Of a stretch of 64,000 nucleotides of DNA, positions 32,001 through 43,555 are shown in pieces; the stretch's first letter is position 1, and each line of letters opens with the position of its first letter. Location of the stretch: NCBI GenBank assembly GCA_023213395.1, contig CM041465.1:43593741-43657740 (forward strand), given 5' to 3'. Position numbers and translations under genes: made by a program. This DNA comes from Cycas panzhihuaensis (lineage: Eukaryota; Cycadophyta). The notes beneath the pieces are model-generated. The model did no database searches. It saw only the letters and a list, made by a program, of their open reading frames with translations, and was not told the origin of the DNA.

Positions 32001-33300
32001 GTTATACCCACATCTTCTGCATTTTCGGTTTTGTGTCCTGGGGCATCTTCTACTTTTCTTTCTCCAACGGTGAATTACGTAAACTCTAGGATAATTCATA
32101 ATCTCTTCTTCTTCACTATGTATAGATTCTCTTTGTTTCTGATCATTAAATCTTTGTTCTAATTTTATGCTCATTATTCTGATGTGTTTCAAGATTTTGT
32201 TTATTTCTTGGTTATCCGAAGTATGCCTAAAGGTTTTTATAAAAGATTTCTTTAGGTTCCCCAAGTTATGTCTAGATTTTGCTCATTTCCCAGGAACCAG
32301 TCCTTTGCTACTCTCCCCAAGGTGTGGTAGAAATAGTTAGGCCAATTCTGTTTAGGTATACTCAAGGATTTCCATTTTTGTTTACACACCTGTATGTGTT
32401 TCCTAGGGTTATGACCTACGTAGAATATTGGAATAGTTGGTTGGGTTGGATGATCGAATCGTATTCGAAACATCGTTTGTAAATCTTGCCAATTCCTCAG
32501 AGTATGTTGGTGAGCTAAGTACCAGTACCAAGCTCTCCCTCGCAAGGTTAGGATTAGGTCTTGCTGCCATTGGGTTTTATCCCAATTTCCCTGATCTATC
32601 TAATACTCAACGCAGTGTGTTAAATGAGTAGTCCCATATAATTATTCCCCATAGAATGGTTTAACGTAATTCCCAATATAGATTTGATAGTTTGTTTTTT
32701 CCGGAATAATGATTTTACTTCCTAGACCAGACTCGCTAGAAGTACTTACCAACAATCCTCCTTCCATTTCCCCAGTATTTGGCGCCAATGGTTGGAAGAG
32801 ATTTATGGCTGGGTGGGTGTACCTCTAAGGAAGAAGAGGAAGGGATATTACTTCCTTCCTCAAGTTGTAATAAGGGGGTAGGAATCTACCTCGGGACCCA
32901 CCTTTGAAGTAGATGGGATGTCAGGGTTACTATTAACTACCAAAAAACTATGAAAATTACTAGGTAAGCTAAGGGTTGGTTGGTCTAGGTTGTTACCAAT
33001 TTTCAAATTATCGTTAGTCAGCATATATTCAAAAGAATTTAAATTATTATCAATGTTTACAGATACACATTTAGATAACAAATTACATCGATGAAGAAGA
33101 GTTTACTTCATATGCATCCACGAAGCGGTAATCCACGAACCTCATACCGTGTTCATCATCCAAGAGTTGTATATTTCTTGAGATCCGTTGGTTCTTCATG
33201 CTGGTGGTTATTCGATGTGGTGGGTTCTTCTGCCATGTGGAAGATATGTTCTTCCCCAATGGAAGAAAATGTCGTGTCGCTTATTCTGGTGGTCTTTGGA
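32001..33300 (-). pseudogene. pol: Linker and second capsid-like segment of gypsy E
   Basis: Minus strand. Segment 1 (about 32545-32440): RGRAWYWYLAHQHTLRNW, LQTMFRIRFDHP. Segment 2 (about 32350-32180): NYFYHTLGRVAKDWFLG, LDITWGT, LKKSFIKTFRHTSDNQE. Both follow the plant capsid pattern of a small-residue/W motif, then W..L...F...F. Upstream, 32640-33300 holds the less conserved Ser/Pro linker in several frames. The capsid likeness rests on motif spacing and needs a profile or structure comparison. Confidence 0.65.
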
Positions 33301-33304
33301 TCCT

Positions 33305-33760
33305 TCATGGAATTACTTCAATTGAACTTCTCCCCAGCATTGGCAGTACCACTTTGTTGTTGCTATCCGATAGAGTGAAGGTTACCTTTTCCCAATTACG
33401 AAGGCACTTTGTGTTTTGTATAACCATGGCCTTCCGGTAGTCTTGGGTAGGGTGTTGCTCCTTTCTCCGCTTCCACAATTGTGAAGTCAATCCTTACCAC
33501 TATCACCTTACGTCTACTTTGATATTGGCTAGTCGCCCATAGGTCGTACCAATAGTTCATTAGCCAATTTCGGAATAAGTCGTTGCTTCCAACCGGGCTT
33601 CCCAATTTACGCCATGTTGCATTTGGTAACACATTCTTCTTTGCGCCTCCATCCACAATTACTCGTGGGAATGTTTCTCCCAAGACTGACATGGTTACCA
33701 TTGGATCCATGTCGAATGATGGTATAATTTGTTTCAAACTCTTGGTAATTCCTTTCGTAA
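33305..33760 (-). pseudogene. pol: Protease of gypsy E
   Basis: Minus strand. FPRVIVDGGAKKNVLPNATWRKLGSP carries the DGG active site (near 33650). Frame changes follow, with IDFTIVEAEKGATPYP and the later strand altered. In the family it cuts the polyprotein. It is a broken copy. Confidence 0.86.
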
Positions 33761-35890
33761 CACTCCTCCTTTAATCCAATCAATAACTTGAGACGGAGGA
33801 ATAGTCAATTATATTTGTTTCACCAAATTCTCCATTAATAGCAACATTGGAATATCCTCGGTGGCAATCCTTTGAAAAGTTCTTCCATCTGCACCATTTG
33901 GGGTTTTGTCGTAAGTTCTTAGGTAGTCTTTTTGCTCCTTTTGTTTATTTTTCCGAACATAGACGTATTTCGTTTCTGGTTTACCCATTGGTAGTGTATT
34001 CTCCTCCCGGACTAAACCATCTAACACTTGTTTTGCTTGTCTATACCGATCCATTTACATTGGTGGATTTGGATATCCTTCATCCAATTTCTCTTTCTGT
34101 TTGTTTTGTAATTTCACATTCTTGGTTTCTGGCACGATTGTCATCAGGTTAGTCACTTTGGCTTTACCCTTGCAATCCTCTGTTTTGTGGTCACTTGGGC
34201 CCACGATTCTGCCTCTGAGCGGCTTCTGTTCGTATTCCTGCTTCATTGGGCATTCTGACTTCTAGTGCCCCAACTGTAGACAGATGAGACATCTCCCCAC
34301 CGGCTGTTTCTTCCTCGAGGGTTCTGGTGCGCCCCTCGTTGTATATACATTTCGAGGTGGGTTACCCCTTCCCCGACCTCGTCCTCTAAATGCTTTCCCC
34401 CTGGGATTGTAGAAACAATCCTTGGTTGTATATGTGTCAACTTCACATATATGGCACCACTTCTCCTGTTGGTGCATCGCACTGTTTTTTAAATTTAAAT
34501 CACATTCCCTGGTGGTATGTGAGTTTTCTTCACAAATGTGGCACCACTTGGTTACCCTTCCAGTGTGCTCTTTCTTTTTGGGTGTTTCCTCCTCTTCACG
34601 GTTATTTCTGATTTTCAATCTAGCTACCTCTTTTCTTAGTGCCTCCAATTCTGATTCCTCCTCTGCTACCCCTACCCGGCAGAAGGGTCGGTTGTCTTGG
34701 ATTACCTTCAACTCTCTAATCTCGTCTTGTAATCTTAGCAGCAAGGAATCTTGTCCACCCGCTTGGGCGTCCATTTCCATTTCAAAGTCTAATGCCAGAT
34801 CTTGAGCATTCTTAAATGATTTTAATGGATGAGCATGCATCATGGCTCGCAACTTCTCATTCAGCCCTCTTACGAAGTAATTCTTCATATTATGGTCTGT
34901 TATTGTCTCATTGATCATGCTCGCTGCAATAATTTTCATTCGGCTAATGTAAGTTAGGACAGATTCTCCCGGCCTCTGCCTGATCTCTCGTAGTGCGATT
35001 TCAACGGCTTCATTACTGCGAAACTTTTGAAATCTTTCTTCAAATGCTTTCTTAATCTTCACCCGGCTCATTCTTGTTTGTTTCCTTATACCATGCCAAG
35101 GGTACTCCTCTCAACGTACAGGCGAAGCGTGCTTTGATTTCATCTTCGTCTGTAATCTTTTTGACATCAATGAGGCTCTGAAATAGATACACGTGCTCTG
35201 CTGCGTCCGAAGTATCATTAAAGATTAGTTTCCCAAAGTCTCTATAGTCGTCCATTTTGGGAGATTGCAACTGTCCCCCACCTGATGGTGATTTTTCCCT
35301 TCCTCGCTCCTTTGGGGATGCCTTTGGGAGTAACTACATGTACTATCTTTTCCAAGCAGATTTTTGAATGGAGTTTTTATGTGTATAGGTTCCACTACAC
35401 CTGGAACTTGTATAGTCAATGGTGTTACCGTAATGTAAGATTGGTCAGATCCCTTTACCCGAATCTTCAAAAAGTATCTCGTTAGCTTGTTTTCCCAATA
35501 TCTTGAGGGACCTTCCTCCGCCTTCTTGTCATTGTCACCTAGGTCCTTGGGCTGTCCTCCTTTGGTATATTTCCCTCTGTTAGGATCTCTTTATGTTTTC
35601 ATCCACTTTTGGCTTCCTTCAATCTCGGGCTAAACAAATCATCTCTGGTTGGGTGGTGTCAATACCATCGTTCGCCATGGGTTTCCTCTTCTGAGGTGTC
35701 TGGGCTCCACTTGCCTCGGATCCTTCAGCAGACATCCCTTAGTCTCGTTGTTTTGCGAACTTAATCTCCTCGCCCTTCGAGTTTTGCTTCTTTTGACCAT
35801 CTTAGTGCCCTTTGTTTCTTTGGTTTCCTTTTCCTTGGGTGAAGTATCCTTCCAGGGCTCTTCCGACCTTGAAGGCCTCTTAGGTGGCAT
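33761..35890 (-). pseudogene. gag: Gag of gypsy E
   Basis: Start MPPKRPSRSEE at 35890. A basic N-terminal region, then capsid: MDDYRDFGKLIFND (35245), FACTLRGVPLAWYKE, and in the 269-codon frame 34262-35071 KAFEERFQKFRSNE, LREIRQRPGESVLTYISRM. A coiled coil (LEALRKEVARLKIRN) is followed by zinc knuckles WCHICEENSHTTREC (intact), WCHICEVDTYTTKDC (His changed to Tyr), an RGRGRGRG box, CLICLQLGH (third) and a degraded fourth (GPSDHKTEDC). Several stops and frameshifts lie at both ends of the 269-codon frame. Confidence 0.88.
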
Positions 35891-36010
35891 TGGAAGGTCC
35901 CACAGGCTGCCGACGCTTGGTTCTGACACGCCATCACGGCGGCCAGGGGTCCTCTGCCTTTACACATTCTTTTCCCTTGAAACCCCTAGGCCTGTCCCTC
36001 CTCAGCGGAC

Positions 36011-36024
36011 GTGAGCAGAAACCA
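36011..36024 (-). other. Degraded primer binding site of E
   Basis: Minus strand TGGTTTCTGCTCAC, diverged from the D site TGGTTCCGTTGCC; only the first bases still match tRNA-Glu. Confidence 0.55.
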
Positions 36025-36025
36025 A

Positions 36026-36860
36026 TGTTGACTTCTGCTGGGGGTGCCTTGTTACACTTACGAGATACCCCTTGCTACACTTGTCAAGGTTACACAGCGC
36101 TATAGTCTAGTTTCAAGATACTGTCAACATGGTAATTCACATACATTCCACATACATTCCATATATATAATTCACAGAATGGTACACGGTGCAATCAATA
36201 CATACTCAAGAAATCATCATCACAACACCAAGAATACACCAATTTCCATGTAACTCTTCCTTTTATTGAGTCAACAATTCATTTACACGGTGGAATGCAT
36301 TCACAGCATTCCAGTGACATCTGATCTTCTGTTACAATGCGTACCCAAAAGGTACTTATCATACAGTGATGCTCCAATTGGCTGTCATGCGTACTGTCTC
36401 CTGCACCTTTGCGTACCCCTGATATCCGACTCTCACCCTAACCAGGTGAATCATGCGTACCTCCTTAAGTACTCATCTTTGGTACCTTTTGGTGAAGGGT
36501 TATGGTGCTGTCATAACCATACCCCTTCAGTCATGCGTACCCTTTCACTTAATCACTTGTTTAGCCTTAATTAATTCTTCCTTCGAGTCCGTACGTCCGT
36601 ACGTACGTCTGGCACCTCGACAGGTCTTCACTGGTCCCCTGGAGTCGTGCGTACCGCTTCTATTTGGTTCCGTTACATTGCTTTGATGCGTGTCATCATC
36701 GTACCCATTCCGGTGCGCTTTTGTCATACGTACCCAGAATGCTCGTTTTTCTGCCGTTTTGCCTCGTGTGTACCTCTATACGGTCCATACCTGCACAACT
36801 CGGGTTATCTGACCTACCTCTGGTCCTCACACAGCCATTGGATCACTTTTGACTCCAGCA
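36026..36860 (-). repeat. 5' LTR of gypsy E
   Basis: TGTTGACTTCTG...GACTCCAGCA in plus orientation, 835 bp; the pair of 26393-27208. Confidence 0.94.
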
Positions 36861-36865
36861 TTGCC

Positions 36866-38451
36866 TCCCCTACCCCTACCTCGTCCTCTGTATGATTTCT
36901 CTCTTGGGTTGTAGAAGCAATCTTTAGTCATATGCGTATCCACATCGCATATGTGCCACCATTTATCCCTTTGGTGCAATGCACTATTCTTCGGGTTGAG
37001 TTCACATTCTTTAATCGTGTGTGAACTTTCCTCACAGATGTGACACCATTTTGTTACTCTGCCTTCATGATCTTTTTTCTTTGTTGTTTCCTCTTCTCTG
37101 TTGTTTCTTATTTTCAGTCTCGCCACTTCCTTTCTTAGAGCTTCTAATTCTGATTCCTCTTCTGCTACTCCCACCTGGCAGAAGGGTCGATTATACTGGT
37201 GTTGTTTGATCTCCCTAATTTCCTCTTGTAATCTCAATAGGAGGGAGTCGTGTCCTCCAGCCTGCGCATCCATCTCCATCTTAAAATCCAGTGCTAACTC
37301 TTGGGCATTTTTGAATGACTTTAACGGATGGGCATGCATCATAGCTCTCAGTTTCTCATTCAGTCTCCTGATAAAATAATTCTTCATAGTGGTCTGTTAC
37401 CGTCTCGTTGATCATACTAGCCGCAATGATTTTCATCCTACAGATATAGGTTAAAACACTGATTCTCCTGGCCTTTGTTTAATTTCCCTAAGGGCAATTT
37501 CCACCACTTCATTACTCTGGAATTTCTAGAATCTTTCCTCAAAGGATTTCTTTATTTTCGCCCATGAATCATTCTTATTTATTTCTTTGTACCATGCCAA
37601 CGGTACTCCCCTTAATGTACAGGCGAATTTGGCTTTTATCTCGTCTTCGTCTGTAATCTTCTTCACGTTAATCAGATTCTGAAAGAGGTATACGTGTTCA
37701 GCTACATCCGAAGTGTCGTTGAAAATCAACTTCCCAAAATCTCTGTAATCATCCATCTTGGGAGATTGTAACGGTGTCCCACCTGGTGGTGATTCTTCCC
37801 CTTTCTCCTCCTTACTGGATTTTGTCTCCTTCCCTTCACTCTTCTCCTTTGGAGATGTACTTGGAGTGCTTACTGCAATATTATCTTTCCCAAATAACGG
37901 ATTCTTAAATGGGGTTTTAAGATGTATAGGTTCTAATACACCTAGCACTTGTATTGTTAATAGTGTCACTGTTATATATGACTGATAAGATCCCCTGTCT
38001 GATGAATCCTCAAAAAGCTGTCTTGTGAGCTTATTTTCCCAATACGCCAAGGACCTTCCTCTGCCTTGTTCTCGCTGTCACTTAGGTCCTTCAGACTGTC
38101 CTCCATGGGTATACTTCCCTCTTTTGTTACAGTGTCTTTATATTCTTCATCCACCTTTGGTTTTTCTTCATATTCTGGGCTAAACAGGTCATCCTTGATT
38201 GGGGCTGGTGTTAGTACCATTCGTTCGCCATTAGTTCCCTCTCCTTGTTCTTGAGGTGTCTGGGCTCCATTTGCCTCAGATTCTTCAACGGATTGTCCCT
38301 TAGTCTCGTTGTTCTGCGAACTTAATCTCCTTGCCCTTCTCAGTTTTGACTCCTTTGACCATCGTAATACCCTCTGTCTGCTTGTTTCTTCCCCTTTGGG
38401 TGAAGTATCCTTTTGTGGCTCTTCTGCCTTTGAAGGCCTTTTAGGTGGCAT
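36866..38451 (-). pseudogene. gag: Gag N-terminal part of gypsy D
   Basis: Start MPPKRPSKAEEPQKD at 38451. The N-terminal region (to about 38060) has stretches shared with F (RRARRLS, GAQTP, LKDLSDSENKAEEGP). The capsid frame 37526-38050 is open for 174 codons, including AYWENKLTRQLFED, a Lys/Glu-rich spacer, MDDYRDFGKLIFND, FACTLRGVPLAWYKE. The second half (36827-37387) has LREIK-type spacing, LEALRKEVARLKIRN and knuckles WCHICEESSHTIKEC and WWHICDVDTHMTKDC (first Cys lost), then an RGRGRGRG box where E is inserted. It joins 25901-26387. Confidence 0.88.
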
Positions 38452-38577
38452 TGGAAGGTCCCACAGGCTCACGGAGGCTTAGTTCTGACACCGCCATCAC
38501 GGCAGCCTAGGGTCCTCTGCCCTTTACACATTCCTTCTTTTGAAACTCATGGGCCCTATCCCTCCTCAATGGACGTA

Positions 38578-38590
38578 GGCAACGGAACCA
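38578..38590 (-). other. Primer binding site of D, tRNA-Glu type
   Basis: Minus strand TGGTTCCGTTGCC, all 13 bases complementary to the 3' end of plant tRNA-Glu(UUC) with CCA, as recalled. One base separates it from the LTR. Confidence 0.8.
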
Positions 38591-38591
38591 A

Positions 38592-39417
38592 TGTTGACTT
38601 AGGTTTCCCACTGCTGCACTTGTGGGAAGGGTACACTTGTCAAGGTTACACGAGTTATAGTCTAGTTTAGGACACAGTCAACATCATTATCCACATATAT
38701 CCCACAAATTTATTAATGTTTCCACATGAGTATATCACAACGGCACACAGCAGTACAGAAATCAGCACATATTCCACATCCAGTCCTTGCAAACACAAAG
38801 AATACACAATTTCCACATAACTCTTATTTTATTAAGCAATAGTTCTTTTACACAAGGTGTTGGAATGCATTCCCTGTGCATTCCAAATTTTATACACTAA
38901 TCTCACATGCGTACCTAGGAGGTACCCATCGAATACGGCTTTAGGTCATTCATGCGTATTGGTCTTCGTACCAATGCGTACTGGTATACTTGGCTCTCAC
39001 CCTAATCGAATGGTCCTTGGGAAGCCTCATAAATATGCTCCTTGGTGTCCTTTGGCTGAAGGGTTATGACTGTCTGTCATAACCGTACCTTTGCAATCAA
39101 GCGTACCTCTTCCTAACCATTGGTTAGTTTCCTTAACTGGCTGTCTTAACTCATCTGTACGTCTGACATCATCCCAGGCTCCCTTCTGTCCAGTCTTCTC
39201 ATGCGTACCATTCATGTTTGCTTGCGTTCTACCTGGAGGTACGTATCTGTGTTGCGTACCTTTACCAGGTACGCACCTATCATACATACCCAGAATGCTG
39301 AATTCTTCACTTTTTGTTGCATACGTACCTTCGTACAGTCCCTACCAGCACAGTCCAAGGATACTCAGCCTCTCTCTGGTCTGCCCATAGCCCAACGTGT
39401 CACATTATGCTCCAACA
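38592..39417 (-). repeat. 5' LTR of gypsy D
   Basis: 826 bp, the pair of 21495-22288, ends GCTCCAACA next to the TGCAT duplication. Confidence 0.93.
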
Positions 39418-39810
39418 TGCATCCCTATTACAGAATGGTTGCGTCTGCAGTCCCAACCGTTCGTTTTTCAAAATGGACGCATGTTCAACCCTAATTCTTT
39501 TGTTAATCCTTAATCATTTGTTCGTCTGTACGACTCTTCATATATCACCTTCGTACCACAATCGTTCCCATCTACATGTTGTGTTCCTTCTGTTCCTGGT
39601 TCGTTCCTAATGCCCAACATGTGTTCCCTTTCTATTCTGTGTGTTCCTGTTGCATAGTATCTATTCCTGAGATGGAATGGACTATAATTCTGGCCTTGCA
39701 CTATCCATTCCTTATCCTGAATGCACCTGAGTTGATGGTTTTGTCAAATTCATTGTTGGTTCTTCATCCGTTCCTTTTCTCAAACGTATAGCTTCAATTA
39801 TAATCACAAA
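39418..39810 (-). repeat. 3' LTR of F, second half
   Basis: Continues 21162-21494 after element D: TGCATCCCTATTACAGAATGG and so on, matching 59290-59645. Its outer TGTT end is eroded. Confidence 0.9.
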
Positions 39811-39834
39811 TCTATCTAGGGTCAACAAAAATGG

Positions 39835-39852
39835 TTGAGCATCCGTGCTCAA
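39835..39852 (-). promoter_or_regulatory. Conserved 3' stem-loop of F
   Basis: TTGAGCA-TCCG-TGCTCAA (plus-strand reading), the same stem as in A, D and E. The purine tract lies toward ORF3 (complement of about 39880-39900). Confidence 0.75.
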
Positions 39853-39934
39853 TTTCAAAAATTCAAAAAGTTTCTTTATACTTTCTCCTCCTCCACCTTT
39901 TTGATATTAGGGCTGCCCCTGCAGTCCTGTTGAC

Positions 39935-40989
39935 TCAGTCGCTTTCAACATGTCTTCGTTGATTTGTGTAAGGGTTGCTATAATTGCATCCTTTTCCTTG
40001 ATTTTTTCCTGCAATTTGGCTATTTGTCTTTTGTAACCCTCTTCTAATTCTTATAGTGCCAGAACTATGTGTGTACCCTTTTCACTTAGGGTTGGTTGTG
40101 AAGAACCTTCCCCTTGTTCTAAAACTGCTTGAGGGAACTCTGTTTCCCATTCTGGTGGTAGCTCCTCCTCGGTTGGCTATTCCTTGCTTCTCTTCAAGCC
40201 TCTTTTTGTTGCTTGCTTTTGTTGGTGTGGAAACGAAGTTTTGGGTTTGTGTTGCACCCATTTTAAGACCTTGGCCATTCCTACTCTGACCTGCCGCTTT
40301 AGCCCTGGATCCTGGGTACTACTCAACATGGTGTTGATCCATTTCTTTATCGCCGGCTCTCTTGGTTGAATGGGTAATAAGGGAGGATGAGTATCTAGAC
40401 ACTGATGGAATAGTAAAGCTAGCAATACCAATGGTTGCTTGAAGGGATGACTTTGTAGCTCCCCTAATTGTTGCTCAATGTTGTTAGCTAGAATTTCGCT
40501 CCAATTCATTCTGACGCCTTCTCGTAGTGCCATCAATAAGGGTATTAACCCTCCCGGAATGTAAGTGTGTTTTTGCTTTGAGAGGAACTTGGAGACTAGG
40601 ATCTTGGCTGCCCATTGTAGCTTCCTATTTGTAATGCTGATGATTCTAATACCTCTAGAATAAACTTGAGTGTCTAGGGCACGGAGTTCTCTTGTCCATG
40701 TCTCTCTATCAACCTCTGATATTCTTGTAACTGTGGGGGTTTCTCCCTCATTGGATAACCCCATAACCTCATGGATGGTTGTTGCATCCATTTTTATCTT
40801 TCCCTGGTTCCACTTCACAGCTACAATGATTTCCTCCATTATTTTAGGGCCCCAGTACAAAGGAGGAATAATCACAAAATCTCCCCATCCAGTTTGCTTG
40901 ATCTTTACTCTAAAGTTCTCCGGAAATTCCTCGAATTTTGTTTGTAACTTTGGCAAGTAGGTCTCCTAGATACCTGCAATCTTCATTAT
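39935..40989 (-). pseudogene. ORF3 of gypsy F
   Basis: ATG at 40989 (MKIAGI, then a TAG). 40177-40956 is open for 259 codons: WGDFVIIPPLYWGPKIMEEI, VMGLSNEGETPTV, SEVDRETWTREL, LQWAAKILVSKFLSKQKHTY, MNWSEILANNIEQQL, LLALLFHQCLDTHPP, a basic KQATKRGLKRSKE. A TAG at 40177 and one further stop break the acidic region; the coiled-coil tail (LEEGYKRQIAKLQEKIKEK, IIATLTQINEDML) is recognisable to about 39950. It aligns to ORF3 of A along its whole length. Confidence 0.8.
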
Positions 40990-41398
40990 GGCGAACGTAC
41001 GTTCCTTGCTTCGGATGGTTGGGTGATCCATTCCTTTGTGGGTTGAATTCTGTCTCCTCTCGTCTGCGCGTTCGAAGAATGGAATGATTCTAGGGTTTCT
41101 TCCCTTATAAACTCATTTTCTCTGTCCATTCGGGTCGCATTCCCATTTTGGAATGCATGCTATCTGGTACGTTCCCTATTTGGAATGGTTCCCTCTTCCA
41201 ACTATTTTCTGTCTCATCTATTCCCTGGAAGGAACGCACCATCTTCCGAGAGTTATTCTTGCCTGTTTACATTCTCAATTTGGAATGCAAAGTGTATTTT
41301 ACTTGGACTTTTGTCTAGATATATGATTTCCATGAGTTACTGTTAGTTTTTCTTCATTTTTTGATTTTTTTGGTCAAGATTTTTATGTTTATGCATCG
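40990..41398 (-). repeat. Hairpin-rich spacer before ORF3 in F
   Basis: Hairpins: 41137-41156 (perfect seven-pair GCATTCC/GGAATGC), 41170-41187 (CGTTCC/GGAATG) and 41270-41287 (CATTC/GAATG, seven-base loop). The words differ from those of D and E, but position and layout are the same. Confidence 0.65.
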
Positions 41399-41488
41399 GT
41401 ATAGAGTCGTGGTGCCAATACTAGGACAACTTTGGTTATCTCACAATTTCATGCAACACGTATGGTACATCCAGTTGACTCATACTGG
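41399..41488 (-). other. Three-stem-loop cluster after the pol stop codon, F
   Basis: In plus coordinates: stem-loop 3 GTAT/ATAC (41399-41421), stem-loop 2 GACAAC/GTTATC (41425-41440, one G-U pair in the RNA), stem-loop 1 CCAGT/ACTGG (41471-41488). The integrase stop is 41491-41493. Confidence 0.75.
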
Positions 41489-42415
41489 AGCTAACGGTGA
41501 TATCTTTTCAGTCTACTGTCATTGACTAGAGTAGGCAATATGTATCTATTCATGTCACTTAGTTGAACTGATCCATTCTGGTATATACTTTCCACCTGAT
41601 AAGGCCCTAACCATCTCAGCTTCAACTTTCTGAGATGGGTGCAGAATTTGCTATCATATAACAACACTTGTTCCCCTTCTCTGAATTGAGAGTAACGAAG
41701 ATGGTGGTCATGCCATGCCTTCTGCCTCTTCTTTTCGACTTCCTGCAACCATTCCAATTTCTGTTGATGCTCATTAAGTTGGATTAGCTGCCATAAAGAT
41801 TCTCGTAGAGATCCAATATCATCCAATCAGCAAGCCACGGTAATCCTTAAACTAGGTATCTGAAATTAGATAGGGAGTATGGCTTCAACTCCATATACCA
41901 GCTTAAATGGGGTGTATCCTGTGGCTTGCTTGTAAGTAGTACAAAATGCCCATAAAATTGATGGTACCTTTCTGCCCAATCAGATCTACCAATGTCGCAT
42001 ACCTTCCGTAGGTCGTTTTCCAAGACCTTATTAGAACTTTCCACCTATCCATTTGCACGTGGATAATATGGTGTAGATTTATGATGCGTGATCAAAAATG
42101 TTTCCGTAAGTTCTTTTATGACTTCATTAAGGAAATGAGCTCCTTGATCGTTGATTAACTCGATGGGACATCCAAACCTGGTAATAATAACTTCATAAGG
42201 GAATCTAGCTATACTGGTTGAATCTGCTTTCCTTAGTGGTCATGCTTCTACCCATTTTGTGGCATAGTCCGTAGCTACTAAGATATAACGTGCTTGGGTT
42301 CCTCTCGCTGCTAGTTTGATAGGTCTGATGAAATCGAGGCCCCATTTCTCAAAGGGTGCCAAGGGAAGAATTGGTTTTAAAGGATTAAAATCTTGTTTAT
42401 TTGGTTTCCCTACCC
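41489..42415 (-). pseudogene. pol: Integrase of gypsy F, core and C-terminus
   Basis: Minus strand. GLDFIRPIK (first Asp), [12 protein letters not shown], the NDQGAHF region (second Asp), then an ANG-VESSNK motif with the Gln codon changed to TAG just before the catalytic Glu, and a C-terminal domain (41491-41826) with EGEQVLLYDSKF, LRWLGPYQVESIY, LVNDSRLKRYHR. Copia H cuts it at 42415/42416; the zinc finger is at 53010-53280. Confidence 0.88.
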
Positions 42416-42625
42416 TGTAAAAATTCAAAATAATGGAGGAATTCTCTCTACTTTATTGATCAATCATTTGTATATATATACAGTTGTAGAGAAGGTACAA
42501 ATGGCAACCGCTCAACAGGATGGTGCCACTTGTCGCTTTGAGAGAGAAAGGGGTAAAGATGTGAGACCCTTACAAAATACTTTTAGTCATATACCATAAC
42601 CCTAGATAAAACATTAGCTTTTACA
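42416..42625 (-). repeat. 3' LTR of copia H
   Basis: TGTAAAAATTC...GCTTTTACA in plus orientation. On the minus strand it is preceded by the purine tract AAGAGGGGG (complement of 42626-42634). Confidence 0.95.
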
Positions 42626-43555
42626 CCCCCTCTTAATGCTTTATCTATCTTAATCCCAATTGATTTCTGAAGACGATAAATTTTTCCCTGCCAAGAGATT
42701 TGGTAAGGACGTCAGCAATTTGGTTTCCTGCAGTACAATGTTGAAGCTCAATTTCTCTGTTCTATACTTTTTCTTTGATGAAATGATAATGCACCTCTAT
42801 GTGCTTTGTTCTAGCATGTAGCACTGGGTTTCTTGTCATTTTTATTGTACTTTGATTGTCATAGAATATTTGAGTAGGCATTGTTTGCTCCTCTCCTAGA
42901 TCCTTCAGGAGTTGTCTGATCTATACTCCTTTGCATGCTACATTAACTACTGACTTGTATTCAACTTTTGTCGAAGACAATGCAACAGTGTGTTGCTTTT
43001 TACTACTCCAGGAGATCAATGATTTTCCCAGAAAGAAATAGTACCCTGGTGTCAACTTTCTATCAGTTCTATCTCTAACCAAGTTAGAGTCGTAAAAGCC
43101 AGTCAACTGTATATTGTTCTCCTTTTTATACTTCAAACCGAGATTCATGTTTCCTTTCAAATATCGTAAAATTCTCTTTGCAGCATTTCAATGAGGAATT
43201 TTGGGATTTTCCATGAATCTAGAGATTACACCAACTGCATATGAAATGTCAGGTCGTGTGGCTGTGAGATAAATTAAGCTTCCAATCAATTGTCTGTACA
43301 AAGTTGAATCAATAGGATGTGCTTCTTGTTCTATACTCAACACAAACCCGGTTTCCATTGGTGTGTTGACGCTATTATAACCCTCCGTTTTAAACTTGCT
43401 TAGCAAATTTTTGATATATCTGGTTTGTGAAAGAACAGTAAAATGGTCATTCTATTCTATTTCTATTCCAAGGTAGTAATGCAACATTCCCAGATCTGTC
43501 ATTTTGAAAACCTTTTTCAACCGCCTTTTTATGAATGTTATTGAATCTTCATCGT
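42626..43555 (-). pseudogene. pol: Copia H RNase H and end of reverse transcriptase
   Basis: Minus strand. Starts at the I insertion with SITFIKRRLKKVFKMTDLGM and HYYLGIEIE, then TPMETGFVLS, LYRQLIGSLIYLTATRPDI, NLGLKYKKEN, ALSSTKVEYKS, FYDNQSTIKM and HTKHIEVHYHFI-like motifs (here with ARTKHIEVH), ending before the purine tract. The polymerase catalytic part is on the other side of I, at 48815-49291. Confidence 0.88.

Larger units (their letters stand above)
26393..36860 (-). mobile_element. Gypsy element E (subfamily G2), most complete copy
   Basis: LTRs are 26393-27208 and 36026-36860, and the flanking duplication TTGCC is perfect (26388-26392 and 36861-36865). The length is 10,468 bp with every domain of the family present. 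The integrase catalytic triad, the polymerase FLDD box, the RNase H residues and ORF3 are recognisable, but frameshifts in protease, polymerase, integrase and ORF3 and some stops make it inactive. It sits in Gag of D, between zinc knuckles 2 and 3. It is the best reference copy for the family in this window. Confidence 0.94.
21495..39417 (-). mobile_element. Gypsy element D (subfamily G2), pol-deleted, carrying E
   Basis: LTRs are 21495-22288 and 38592-39417. Without E it is about 7.45 kb. It keeps primer site, Gag, protease, linker, integrase C-terminus, stem-loop cluster, hairpin array and ORF3, but reverse transcriptase, RNase H and the integrase core are deleted. Such a copy would depend on a partner for cDNA synthesis and integration. 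It inserted into the LTR of F. Confidence 0.93.
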
